Source: Xanthobacteraceae bacterium
GTDB taxonomy: Bacteria; Pseudomonadota; Alphaproteobacteria; Rhizobiales; Xanthobacteraceae
NCBI GenBank assembly: GCA_019747015.1
Contig: JAIERI010000113.1
Location: forward strand, 1-33,925
DNA: 33,925 bases
Direction: 5' to 3'
In this document: positions 18,318 through 26,072 of the stretch, piece by piece
Layout: every line of letters starts with the position of its first letter
How positions within the stretch are numbered: the stretch's first letter is position 1
Translations under genes and position numbers: made by a program
The notes under the pieces: generated by a model
What the model saw: only the letters and a program-made list of their open reading frames with translations
Databases searched by the model: none
What the model was told of the DNA's origin: nothing

Positions 18318-20267
18318 ATGACAGACATTTCGGCTTCGTCAATGGCGGGCGGCCTGGATCAGGAACAATTCCTGACGATCTTGCCGCGCGAGGAGGCGCT
18401 GGCCCGATTTGAGGCGGCGGTTTTTCCGCGTGAACTGACGAGCGAATTGCGCCGTCTTGCCGACGCATTGGGTCACGCTTTGGCGCACGACGTGATCGCG
18501 CCGATCGATGTGCCGCCATTCGATCGCTCCAACGTCGATGGCTTCGCGGTGCGCTCGGGGGATATCGCTCTTGCCACCGAAGGATCGGCGGTTCGCGCCG
18601 TCCTGAACGAGGAGACGATTGCCTGCGGTGTGGCGCCGCACATCGTTGTAGCGCCCGGCACGGCGACTCCCATTGCAACCGGCGGTCCGATTCCGCGTGG
18701 CGCCGATGCGGTGGTCATGATCGAACATACGCAACCTGCCGGCAACGGCGCAATCGACATACGGCGCGCGGCATCGCCAGGCCAGTTCGTGTCCTATGCA
18801 GGATCGGACATCGCGCGCGGCGAAGCGTTGATGCGCGCCGGCACTGTCATCGGCTCGCGCGAAGTCGGCATATTGGCCGCATGCGGCATCGCGCAGGTTT
18901 CCGTCATCCGCAAACCGAAAGTTGCGATCCTCTCCACCGGGGATGAGCTGGTCGCGCCGGGTGAGAAGCTGCGTCCGGCCGCGATTTACGACACCAACGG
19001 CCCGATCGTCACTGCCGCGGTCACCGAGAATGGCGGCGACGCAAGTTTCGCGGGCGCGTTTCCTGACGACGAGGTGAAGCTGGAAGCCGCGATGCGCAAG
19101 GCGCTCGCCGATTGCGACATGCTGGTGCTCTCCGGCGGCACATCGAAAGGCGCAGGCGATGTCTCTCATCGCATCATCGGGCGGCTCGGCAAGCCCGGCA
19201 TCATTGCGCATGGTGTGGCGCTCAAGCCCGGCAAGCCGCTGTGCCTTGCGGTCTGCGATGGCAAGCCGGTGGTCATTCTTCCCGGATTTCCGACATCGGC
19301 GATGTTTACGTTCCACGACATGATCGTGCCGGTGCTGCGTCGGATGGCCGGATTGCCGCCGCGCGCCGATGCGCATGTGCGGGCGAAAGTGCCCGTGCGT
19401 ATTGCCTCAGAGTTGGGGCGCACTGAATTCGTCATGGTCTCGCTTGTCGAAGCCGAGAGCGGCTTGATTGCTTACCCTTCAGGTAAGGGCTCTGGCGCGA
19501 TCACAGCATTCGCGCAGGCCGACGGGTTTCTGCGCATCGAGGCACTGGCCGACCAGATGCCGGCCGATACCGAAGCCGAGGTGACATTATTCACACCCCA
19601 TGTTCGCGTACCGGATCTTGTGATTGTGGGAAGTCATTGCACCGGACTGGACATCGTCACCGCGCCGCTGGTGCGCGCCGGACTTTCCGTGCGTTCGATT
19701 TCGGTCGGAAGTCTCGGCGGTCTGGCGGCGGCGCGGCGCGGTGAATGCGATCTTGCGCCGATCCATCTGTTTGACGACAAGACCGATACCTACAACACCC
19801 CATTTCTGGTGCCCGGTCTCGAACTGGTGCCGGGTTATCGCCGGATGCAGGGCATTGTGTTTCGTGCTGGCGACGAACGCTTCGAAGGACTCGATGCACA
19901 GGGTGCGGTGCGCGCGGCGCTTGCCGATCCCGCATGCCTGATGGTCAATCGCAACCAGGGTGCCGGCACGCGCATCCTTATTGATCGGCTTCTTGGTGAG
20001 GCGCGGCCGGATGGTTACTGGAATCAGCCGAAATCGCATAACGCGGTGGCTGCGGCTGTGGCGCAGAACCGGGCCGATTGGGGCATGACGATCGCACCCG
20101 TCGCCCACGCGGCGGGGCTTGGTTTTATCCCGTTTGCGGAAGAGCATTATGATTTCGCCCTTGTCGCCGTGCGGAAGGATCGTCCGGGCGTTCAGGCATT
20201 TTTGGCATCTCTTGCCTCGCATGAGACCCGCGCCGCACTCGCGCAGGCCGGTTTTCGTCCGGCCTAG
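18318..20267 (+). CDS. MoeA fused to a periplasmic-binding-protein-like domain
   Basis: 649 aa. Residues 1 to about 420 are a complete MoeA, with VDGFAVRS (73-80), STGDELVAPG (GDEL at 208-211), SGGTSKGAGD (272-281), KPGKPLCLAV and LPGFPTSAMF. Residues about 430-645 are a substrate-binding fold of the COG1910/LysR-substrate-domain type (PDLVIVGSHCTGLDIVTAPL; NRNQGAGTRILIDRLL), related to molybdate/tungstate binding proteins. No signal peptide is present, so the binding domain is cytoplasmic and may sense or hand over an oxyanion to the MoeA half. It shares an operon with the degenerate MoeA before it and the canonical MoeA after it. Confidence 0.9.
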   Translation: MTDISASSMAGGLDQEQFLTILPREEALARFEAAVFPRELTSELRRLADALGHALAHDVIAPIDVPPFDRSNVDGFAVRSGDIALATEGSAVRAVLNEETIACGVAPHIVVAPGTATPIATGGPIPRGADAVVMIEHTQPAGNGAIDIRRAASPGQFVSYAGSDIARGEALMRAGTVIGSREVGILAACGIAQVSVIRKPKVAILSTGDELVAPGEKLRPAAIYDTNGPIVTAAVTENGGDASFAGAFPDDEVKLEAAMRKALADCDMLVLSGGTSKGAGDVSHRIIGRLGKPGIIAHGVALKPGKPLCLAVCDGKPVVILPGFPTSAMFTFHDMIVPVLRRMAGLPPRADAHVRAKVPVRIASELGRTEFVMVSLVEAESGLIAYPSGKGSGAITAFAQADGFLRIEALADQMPADTEAEVTLFTPHVRVPDLVIVGSHCTGLDIVTAPLVRAGLSVRSISVGSLGGLAAARRGECDLAPIHLFDDKTDTYNTPFLVPGLELVPGYRRMQGIVFRAGDERFEGLDAQGAVRAALADPACLMVNRNQGAGTRILIDRLLGEARPDGYWNQPKSHNAVAAAVAQNRADWGMTIAPVAHAAGLGFIPFAEEHYDFALVAVRKDRPGVQAFLASLASHETRAALAQAGFRPA

Positions 20268-20300
20268 CGGGACGGCGCGCTCCTTCCTATAATAAGGAAG

Positions 20301-20363
20301 ATGGTTTCCGGCGCATCGCCGTTTCATTTCTCCGTTTCATTTCTCGGGCTGACTGGTTTCTGA
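20301..20363 (+). CDS. Possible 20-aa leader ORF overlapping the moeA start
   Basis: ATG at 20301 opens a 20-codon frame (MVSGASPFHFSVSFLGLTGF) whose TGA at 20361-20363 shares its last base with the moeA ATG (TGATG). AAGGAAG directly precedes the ATG, purine-rich but closer than ideal. The moeA start itself has no good ribosome binding site, so re-initiation from this ORF could explain its translation. The frame is short enough to be chance. Confidence 0.35.
   Translation: MVSGASPFHFSVSFLGLTGF
20319..20344. repeat. Perfect 13-bp tandem duplication upstream of moeA
   Basis: CCGTTTCATTTCT is repeated head to tail at 20319-20331 and 20332-20344, in the 95-bp gap between the MoeA-fusion gene and moeA. 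A small hairpin (CTTCCT at 20283-20288, AGGAAG at 20295-20300) and a TATAAT (20288-20293) lie just upstream; no -35 partner was found. Confidence 0.8.
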
Positions 20364-21616
20364 TGGCGCAACTGTCCGACGATTGCTTTGCGTTCGGCGG
20401 CCCGATGATGTCGGTCGATGACGCTGTCGCGCTGATCGCGACGCGTGTGGCGCCGGTAGAGCGGACGGAATCCGTTTCGCTCGCTGAAGCAGACGGACGT
20501 GTGCTTGCTGAAACAGTTATGGCGCCGATGCCGCTGCCGCCTTTCACCAATTCCGCTGTCGATGGTTATGCCGTGCGAAGCGCCGACCTTGCGCTTGCCG
20601 CCAGACAAACCTTTCCGGTCGTCGGCCGTATTCAGGCCGGCGCAGCCGCGAACCACATTCTAAAGGCTGCGCAAACCGTTCGTATTTTCACCGGCGCGCC
20701 GATGCCGAAAGATGCCGATACCGTGTTCATGCAGGAGGACGTTCGCCTTGAAGATGGCGGCGTCGTGCTTCCTGCGGGATTGAAGGCCGGCGCGAATGTG
20801 CGGCTGACCGGCGAGGACATTCCGCTTGGAAATACGGCCTTGTCGAAAGGTCAAAGATTGCGTCCGCAGGACGTGGCATTGATTGCGGCGCTGGGGCTGA
20901 CACATGTCACCGTACGCGCCCGAATTCGTGTTGCTGTTTTTTCGACGGGCGATGAACTGGTGACGCCGGGCACTGCGCGCGGATCGGCGCAGCTATTCGA
21001 TTCCAACCGGTACATGCTGATGGCGATGCTGCGCCGGCTCGGCTGCGACGTCGGCGATCTTGGTATCCTGCGCGATGATCGGGCATCGCTGGTGCAGGCG
21101 CTCAAGAGCGCGGCCTCCGGTTACGACCTGATCGTCACATCCGGCGGTGTCTCGACCGGCGAGGAAGATCACGTCAAGGCGGCGGTCGAAGGTGCGGGTT
21201 CACTGGTGCTGTGGCGCATGGCGATCAAGCCGGGGCGCCCGGTGGCGATGGGGATTATCGGCGGAACGCCGTTGATCGGATTGCCGGGGAATCCGGTCGC
21301 AAGCTTCGTGACGTTTACTTATGTCGTGCGCCCCACCGTGCTTGCACTCTCCGGTGCGTTTCAGGACCGCCCGGTGCCGATCCCGGTGCGTGCGGCATTT
21401 GCCTACAAAAAGAAGATCGCCCGCCGCGAATATGTCCGGGCACATATCCGCCGCGGCGACGATGGCGTGTTGGAAGCGGTGAAGTTTCCGCGCGAAGGGG
21501 CAGGGCTGCTGTCCTCACTTGTCGAAACCGACGGCCTCATCGAGCTTGGTGAACACGTGACCGAGGTCAGGCATGGCGAGGTCGTGAGTTTCCTAAGCTA
21601 TGGCAGCCTGCTGTAA
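20363..21616 (+). CDS. moeA: Molybdopterin molybdotransferase MoeA (canonical)
   Basis: 417 aa, normal MoeA length. It inserts the oxyanion into adenylated molybdopterin to complete the cofactor. All signatures are intact: SAVDGYAVR (64-72), GAPMPKDADTV, FSTGDELVTPG, QLFDSNRYML, SGGVSTGEEDHVK, KPGRPVAMG and GLPGNPVASF. This is the only one of the three adjacent MoeA relatives with a fully standard active site and no extra domain. The ATG at 20363 overlaps the stop of a possible 20-aa leader frame. It lies 95 bp after the MoeA-fusion gene on the same strand and ends 21 bp from the convergent tupA. Confidence 0.93.
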   Translation: MAQLSDDCFAFGGPMMSVDDAVALIATRVAPVERTESVSLAEADGRVLAETVMAPMPLPPFTNSAVDGYAVRSADLALAARQTFPVVGRIQAGAAANHILKAAQTVRIFTGAPMPKDADTVFMQEDVRLEDGGVVLPAGLKAGANVRLTGEDIPLGNTALSKGQRLRPQDVALIAALGLTHVTVRARIRVAVFSTGDELVTPGTARGSAQLFDSNRYMLMAMLRRLGCDVGDLGILRDDRASLVQALKSAASGYDLIVTSGGVSTGEEDHVKAAVEGAGSLVLWRMAIKPGRPVAMGIIGGTPLIGLPGNPVASFVTFTYVVRPTVLALSGAFQDRPVPIPVRAAFAYKKKIARREYVRAHIRRGDDGVLEAVKFPREGAGLLSSLVETDGLIELGEHVTEVRHGEVVSFLSYGSLL

Positions 21617-21637
21617 TTGCGAGGTTGAAGCGTTGAC

Positions 21638-22471
21638 CTATGCATTGGGATCGTCGGCGTTCGGATAGAACAATTGCTCGCCGCCGATCTTGTAATCGGC
21701 AATCGCCTTTTGACCCTCCGGTGAGATCAGCCAGTCGATGAACTGCTGGCCCAAATCCTTCTTTATGGATGCAAATTTTTCAGGGTTCACGAGCATCACG
21801 CCATACTGGTTGAACAGCCGCTTGTCGCCTTCAACGCCAATAACCAGATCGCCACGGTTTTTGAACGACAGCCATGTGCCGCGATCTGTCAGAACGTATG
21901 CGCCAGATGCGGAGGCCATGTTAAGCGCAGCACCCATGCCCTGACCGATTTCCTTATACCAGGGGCCTTTATCATTCGCGATGTCGATACCGGCGGCTTT
22001 CCAGAGATTGAGTTCGGCGATGTGCGTTCCCGACCGATCTCCGCGCGAAATGAAGTCTGCACCTTTGTCTTTGATCTTTTTCAGCGCGGCTACGATGTCC
22101 TTCGTGCCGTTGACGCCGGCGGGATCGTTCTTCGGCCCGATCAGCACGAAATCGTTGTACATCACCGGATAGCGCTTCACGCTGAAGCCTTCGGCAAGAA
22201 ACTTTTCTTCCGCGGACTTGGCGTGGACGAACACCACGTCGGCGTCGCCACGGCGGCCGGTGTCGAGCGCCTGTCCTGTGCCCTGGGCAACCACCTTCAC
22301 GTCAATTCCGGTTTTCTGCTTGAACAACGGCAGAATGTGACCGAACAGCCCGGAATCCTGTGTCGAGGTCGTCGACGACACCACAATCGATTTGTCCTGT
22401 GCGGCGGCAGGCTGCGCGCCGACAAGAAGAGCGATGGCAACAAGCGCGCCAAACGAACGAATGAAATTCAT
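21638..22471 (-). CDS. tupA: Tungstate ABC transporter substrate-binding protein
   Basis: 277 aa. The signal peptide is MNFIRSFGALVAIALLVGAQ with cleavage near AAA-QD. VSSTTSTQDSGLFGHILP (31-48) is the TTTSTQDSGL-type motif that separates TupA/WtpA-like tungstate binders from ModA. VVAQGTGQALDTGRRGDADV and FISRGDRSGTHIAE line the oxyanion site in this family. I chose the ATG at 22471 because AAGGA is seven bases upstream; the in-frame ATG at 22477 almost touches it. The gene is promoter-distal on the minus strand (tupB, tupC, tupA order). Tungstate is favoured over molybdate by motif, but selectivity is not provable here. Confidence 0.9.
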   Translation of the reverse strand: MNFIRSFGALVAIALLVGAQPAAAQDKSIVVSSTTSTQDSGLFGHILPLFKQKTGIDVKVVAQGTGQALDTGRRGDADVVFVHAKSAEEKFLAEGFSVKRYPVMYNDFVLIGPKNDPAGVNGTKDIVAALKKIKDKGADFISRGDRSGTHIAELNLWKAAGIDIANDKGPWYKEIGQGMGAALNMASASGAYVLTDRGTWLSFKNRGDLVIGVEGDKRLFNQYGVMLVNPEKFASIKKDLGQQFIDWLISPEGQKAIADYKIGGEQLFYPNADDPNA

Positions 22472-22488
22472 GGACATATCCTTCTCTG

Positions 22489-23211
22489 TTAAACGAGAAG
22501 CTCGCCGCCGAGGAAGCGGCGGGCTTCGTCTGTTTTCGGATTGGAGAAAAAGGCGGCCCCCGAACCGGTTTCGATCACCCGCCCACGATGCATGAACATG
22601 ACCTCGTTGGCGAGCCGGCGCGCCTCACCGAGGTCGTGTGTGGACATCACCAGTTTGACGTTTCGTGCGGCGACCGTGCGCAACACGTCCTCGATAGCTT
22701 TGGTCGAGAACGGATCGAGCGCCGCTGTCGGCTCGTCGAGGAAAAGCACTTCGGGTTCACGCGCCAGCGCCCGCGCCAATGCGAGTCTTTGTTGTTCGCC
22801 ACCCGAGAGTTTGCGTGCCGGCCTGTTGCCCAATCCCGCAAGCCCGACAAGCGCGAGAAGCTCCAGAGTTCGCCGCGGCCATTCGTCGCGTGCGGCGCCA
22901 ATGCTTGCAAGAGCATACTCGATGTTGGCCGCGGCGCTCCTGCGCAGCATCACCGGCCGCTGAAACACGATGGCGCGGCGAAGCGGCGCGACACCTTCAC
23001 GTCCTCCCCATGTCACACGGCCGGCTGAGGGCGCGAGCATGCCCATCGCCACGCGCAGCAGCGTGGTCTTGCCGGATCCGTTCGGCCCGATCAAAACGGT
23101 CGGCGGTCCCGGTGTCAGACGCAGCGAGACATCCCTGAGGATAGCGGTCTCGTTCGCACGAATATCGACATGCTCCAGCGAGATCGGCAGATCGGAAACC
23201 GCAGCCCGCAT
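22489..23211 (-). CDS. tupC: Tungstate-type ABC transporter ATP-binding protein
   Basis: 240 aa. The Walker A motif is GPNGSGKT (42-49), the Q-loop lies in VFQRP, the signature is LSGGEQQRLALARAL, Walker B is VLFLDEPTAALD, and the switch histidine is in STHDLGEA. All are intact. There is no C-terminal regulatory TOBE/molybdate domain such as ModC has, which agrees with a TupC assignment. The start is the ATG at 23211, 2 bp after the tupB stop with GGAG about 10 bases upstream. The longer open frame beyond it is the tupB gene read in another frame. It ends 17 bp before tupA. Confidence 0.9.
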   Translation of the reverse strand: MRAAVSDLPISLEHVDIRANETAILRDVSLRLTPGPPTVLIGPNGSGKTTLLRVAMGMLAPSAGRVTWGGREGVAPLRRAIVFQRPVMLRRSAAANIEYALASIGAARDEWPRRTLELLALVGLAGLGNRPARKLSGGEQQRLALARALAREPEVLFLDEPTAALDPFSTKAIEDVLRTVAARNVKLVMSTHDLGEARRLANEVMFMHRGRVIETGSGAAFFSNPKTDEARRFLGGELLV

Positions 23212-23213
23212 GG

Positions 23214-23909
23214 TCACGCTCCGGCGTATCGTGCGGTAACGCGCTGTGCGCACCATGCAAGACCATTGATTGCGACGATGATCGCGATGAGCACGACGCC
23301 AAGCGCGATCGCGCGCGGCAGATCGCCTTTCGACGTCTCCAGAGCGATTGTCGTGGTCATCGTGCGGGTGAAGCCATCGATGTTGCCGCCGACAACAATA
23401 ACGGCGCCGACTTCTGCAGCGGCGCGGCCGAAGCCGGCCAACAGTGCCGTCATCAGGCTGAATCGCGCGTCCCAGATCAGTGTCATCACACGAGAGACCG
23501 GGCCGATATTCATCGCCATCAGTTCGTCGCGATACTCGACCCAGTAATCCGCGATGGTCTGGCGGGTGAGAGCGGCGATGATCGGCGCGATCAGCACGGT
23601 CTGGGCGATGATCATGGCCTGCGGGGTGAACAGGATGCCCCACGATCCGAGCGGTCCTGAACGCGACAGCGACAGATAGACGATCAGCCCTACGACCACG
23701 GGCGGCAGGCCCATCAGCGCGTTGATCACGACGACGATGAATGCACGGCCCGGAAAGGGGTTAAGCGCAATCAGCGCGCCGAACGGCACGCCGATCAGGG
23801 CCGCAAGACAAACCGCCGAGAGGCTCACGATCAGGGACAACTCGATGACCTGAAACAGGCCGGCATCGAACGTCAGAACAAGTTGAATGGCCGATTCAAG
23901 ATTGGACAT
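23214..23909 (-). CDS. tupB: Tungstate-type ABC transporter permease
   Basis: 231 aa inner-membrane protein with about five hydrophobic segments (ELSLIVSLSAVCLAALIGVP; INALMGLPPVVVGLIVYLSL; AMIIAQTVLIAPIIAAL; a C-terminal pair around AIALGVVLIAIIVAINGLAW). The EAA-like cytoplasmic loop that docks the ATPase is around DELMAMNIGPVSRVMTLIWD. GLPPVVVGLIVYL is characteristic of the TupB group. It is the first gene of the minus-strand tupBCA operon. The divergent upstream gap (23910-24000) is short, and no clear promoter or ModE-type operator was seen. Confidence 0.9.
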   Translation of the reverse strand: MSNLESAIQLVLTFDAGLFQVIELSLIVSLSAVCLAALIGVPFGALIALNPFPGRAFIVVVINALMGLPPVVVGLIVYLSLSRSGPLGSWGILFTPQAMIIAQTVLIAPIIAALTRQTIADYWVEYRDELMAMNIGPVSRVMTLIWDARFSLMTALLAGFGRAAAEVGAVIVVGGNIDGFTRTMTTTIALETSKGDLPRAIALGVVLIAIIVAINGLAWCAQRVTARYAGA

Positions 23910-24000
23910 CGGTGAAACCTATTCGCGGCCGCGCGAGTTACCCTTGATGCTGCGCGCGTCCATGGCAGCTTCAGACAATCAAGTCCATGAAGGAAGCCAA

Positions 24001-24153
24001 ATGAAGAAGGAAAACAATCTGCCTGGTCGGCAAGATCAGGGTGGAAAACAGGGCGGCCAAAAGGATGGCCCGAAGCCCTCACCGCAGCCTGACAAGGAAG
24101 ATCTGGATCCTCATCATAAGGGACCGGAACGCCAGGACAATAAAATCCGCTGA
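24001..24153 (+). CDS. Small hydrophilic, probably disordered protein (50 aa)
   Basis: AAGGAAG ends four bases before the ATG at 24001, a good ribosome binding site that selects this start over an in-frame ATG at 23956 and others upstream. The product is almost entirely Lys, Gly, Gln, Pro, Asp and Asn (GRQDQGGKQGGQKDGPKP), with no cysteine, no hydrophobic core and no signal peptide. It should be intrinsically disordered. Similar short Gly/Gln/Lys proteins occur in Rhizobiales without known function. It is divergent from tupB and precedes the formate dehydrogenase genes by 206 bp. Any link to either is unproven. Confidence 0.6.
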   Translation: MKKENNLPGRQDQGGKQGGQKDGPKPSPQPDKEDLDPHHKGPERQDNKIR

Positions 24154-24240
24154 ACGCTGTGGCGCATTTCCGGACAATCGAAATTACCGATTGTGCGATC
24201 AGGAAATCAAATCGATTGCAACGCGGATTGAAAGAGAGAG

Positions 24241-24257
24241 TCGCTGCATTGCAGCGA
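24241..24257. repeat. Short perfect hairpin upstream of formate dehydrogenase genes
   Basis: TCGCTGC, loop ATT, GCAGCGA lies about 60 bp upstream of the candidate extended -10. It could be a regulator site or part of the end of the preceding small gene's transcript. There is no T-run. Confidence 0.3.
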
Positions 24258-24316
24258 AGACTTTTGCGCCACAGCCTTTTTTGCCGCGGGAGGAAAAAGA
24301 AAATGCTTCTTGCGCG

Positions 24317-24325
24317 TGGTATACT
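24317..24325 (+). promoter_or_regulatory. Candidate extended -10 promoter for the formate dehydrogenase operon
   Basis: TGGTATACT matches the extended -10 pattern TGnTATAAT at all but one position. No good -35 is present, as is usual for extended -10 promoters. The predicted transcript would begin near 24332, 28 bases before the ATG at 24360, with GGAG (24348-24351) as ribosome binding site. Confidence 0.4.
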
Positions 24326-24359
24326 AGCCAGTATGGTCGGGTAAATTGGAGCAGTTCTA

Positions 24360-26072
24360 ATGAGTCATGCTGGACCGCAAACGGTCGTCCCTTTCGAGCA
24401 TCCCGGCGAAGGAAAACGGCGCGCGAAATCCACTCCCAAGGGGCGTCAGATCGATCCCAAGGCGAGCCAGGAAGTCGAATTCCTGCTCGAGGGCAAGTCG
24501 CGCCGCCGCGACATGCTGATCGAGCATCTGCATCTCATTCAGGATAGGTATCACCAGATTTCGGCGGCTCACCTTGCGGCTCTGGCCGACGAGATGAAGC
24601 TCGCTTTCTCCGAAGTGTTCGAGGTCGCGACCTTCTATGCGCATTTCGACGTGGTGAAGGAGGGCGCTCCTGACATCGCTCCGCTGACCATCCGTGTATG
24701 CGATTCCCTGACCTGCGCGATGCTCGGCGCGGAAACGCTGCTGAAGGAATTGCAGAACAAGGCGGGGCCCGGCGTGCGTGTCGTGCGCGCGCCTTGCGTG
24801 GGCCGTTGCGATACCGCGCCTGCTGCTGAAGTCGGCCACAACTTCATCGACCATGCCACGGTCGAGAGTGTTCTTGCGGCGACGAAAGAAGACGATACCC
24901 ACGTCCATATGCCGGATTATGTCGGCTACGAGTCCTATGTGCAGCAGGGCGGCTACGCGCTGCTGAACAGCTTGCGCTCCGGCAAGACGTCGAAAGAAGA
25001 CATCCTGAAGTCGCTCGACGACGCTTCGCTGCGCGGCCTCGGCGGCGCCGGTTTCCCGACCGGACGCAAATGGCGCGCGGTGCTCGGCGAGCCCGGCCCG
25101 CGCCTGATGGCGATCAATGGCGACGAGGGCGAGCCCGGAACGTTCAAGGACCGCTATTATCTCGAAACCGATCCGCACCGTTTCATTGAAGGGATGTTGA
25201 TCGGCGCGCATGTCGTCGATGCCGCGGAGGTCTACATCTACCTGCGCGACGAATATCCGGCATGCCGTGAAATTCTTGCGCGTGAAATCGCAATGTTGCC
25301 GCCGGGTGGCCCGACGCTGCATCTGCGCCGCGGCGCCGGCGCTTATATCTGCGGCGAGGAGTCCGCGCTGCTCGAGAGCATCGAAGGCAAACGCGGGCTG
25401 CCGCGTCACAAGCCGCCATATCCGTTCCAGGTCGGGCTGTTCGGCCTGCCGACGCTGATCAACAATATCGAGACGTTGTGGTGGATCCGCGACATCGTCG
25501 AGAACGGCGCTGCATGGTGGTCGATTCAGGGCCGCAACGAGCGCCATGGCCTGCGCAGCTATTCCGTTTCGGGCCGTGTCAAGAATCCCGGCGTAAAGCT
25601 GGCCCCTGCCGGCGTCACCATTAAAGAGCTGATCGAAGAGTTCTGCGGCGGCATGGCCGACGGCCATAAGTTCCACGCCTATCTGCCGGGCGGCGCATCG
25701 GGCGGCATCCTGCCGGCATCGATGAACGACATCCCGCTCGATTTCGGCACGCTGGAAAAGTATGGCTGCTTTATCGGTTCTGCTGCGGTGATTGTCTTGT
25801 CCGACAAGGACGAGGTCAAGGATGCGGCGCTCAATCTGATGAAATTCTTCGAGGATGAGAGCTGCGGCCAGTGCACGCCGTGCCGCGTCGGCACCCAGAA
25901 GGCGGCGAAGCTGATGGAAACGCGCAACTGGAACCGCGACCTGCTGGATGAACTCAGTCAGACCATGCGGGATGCCTCCATTTGCGGATTGGGTCAGGCG
26001 GCCTCGAATCCGCTGACATCTGTCATTAAGTATTTCCCTGAAGAGTTCGCGCCGCAGGAGGCTGCAGAATGA
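24360..26072 (+). CDS. NAD-dependent formate dehydrogenase, fused beta subunit (NuoE-NuoF like)
   Basis: 570 aa, a fusion of what FdsG and FdsB are in other species. Residues about 35-175 are NuoE-like and bind a 2Fe-2S cluster through Cys114, Cys119, Cys146 and Cys150. Residues about 190-480 are the NuoF-like FMN/NADH domain (RGLGGAGFPTGRKW at 225-238; NGDEGEPGTFKDR at 253-265; GAGAYICGEESALLESIEGK). The C-terminal 4Fe-4S site uses Cys502, Cys505, Cys508 and Cys542. It accepts electrons from the alpha subunit and reduces NAD+. The same fused layout is known for Fdh1B of the tungsten formate dehydrogenase of Methylorubrum extorquens. Its stop overlaps the alpha-subunit start as ATGA. Confidence 0.94.
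   Translation: MSHAGPQTVVPFEHPGEGKRRAKSTPKGRQIDPKASQEVEFLLEGKSRRRDMLIEHLHLIQDRYHQISAAHLAALADEMKLAFSEVFEVATFYAHFDVVKEGAPDIAPLTIRVCDSLTCAMLGAETLLKELQNKAGPGVRVVRAPCVGRCDTAPAAEVGHNFIDHATVESVLAATKEDDTHVHMPDYVGYESYVQQGGYALLNSLRSGKTSKEDILKSLDDASLRGLGGAGFPTGRKWRAVLGEPGPRLMAINGDEGEPGTFKDRYYLETDPHRFIEGMLIGAHVVDAAEVYIYLRDEYPACREILAREIAMLPPGGPTLHLRRGAGAYICGEESALLESIEGKRGLPRHKPPYPFQVGLFGLPTLINNIETLWWIRDIVENGAAWWSIQGRNERHGLRSYSVSGRVKNPGVKLAPAGVTIKELIEEFCGGMADGHKFHAYLPGGASGGILPASMNDIPLDFGTLEKYGCFIGSAAVIVLSDKDEVKDAALNLMKFFEDESCGQCTPCRVGTQKAAKLMETRNWNRDLLDELSQTMRDASICGLGQAASNPLTSVIKYFPEEFAPQEAAE

Noticed and set aside
22489-23643. 384-aa version of the TupC ATPase starting inside tupB
   Set aside because: The first 144 residues are tupB sequence in another frame; the ATG at 23211 with GGAG upstream gives the normal family length.
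21617-24000. ModE-type operator or molybdenum-cofactor riboswitch near the tup and moe genes
   Set aside because: No TATATA-type palindrome or convincing conserved RNA fold could be made out in the short gaps.
24357-25676. 439-codon minus-strand open frame
   Set aside because: It is antisense to the formate dehydrogenase beta subunit, with no recognisable domain.
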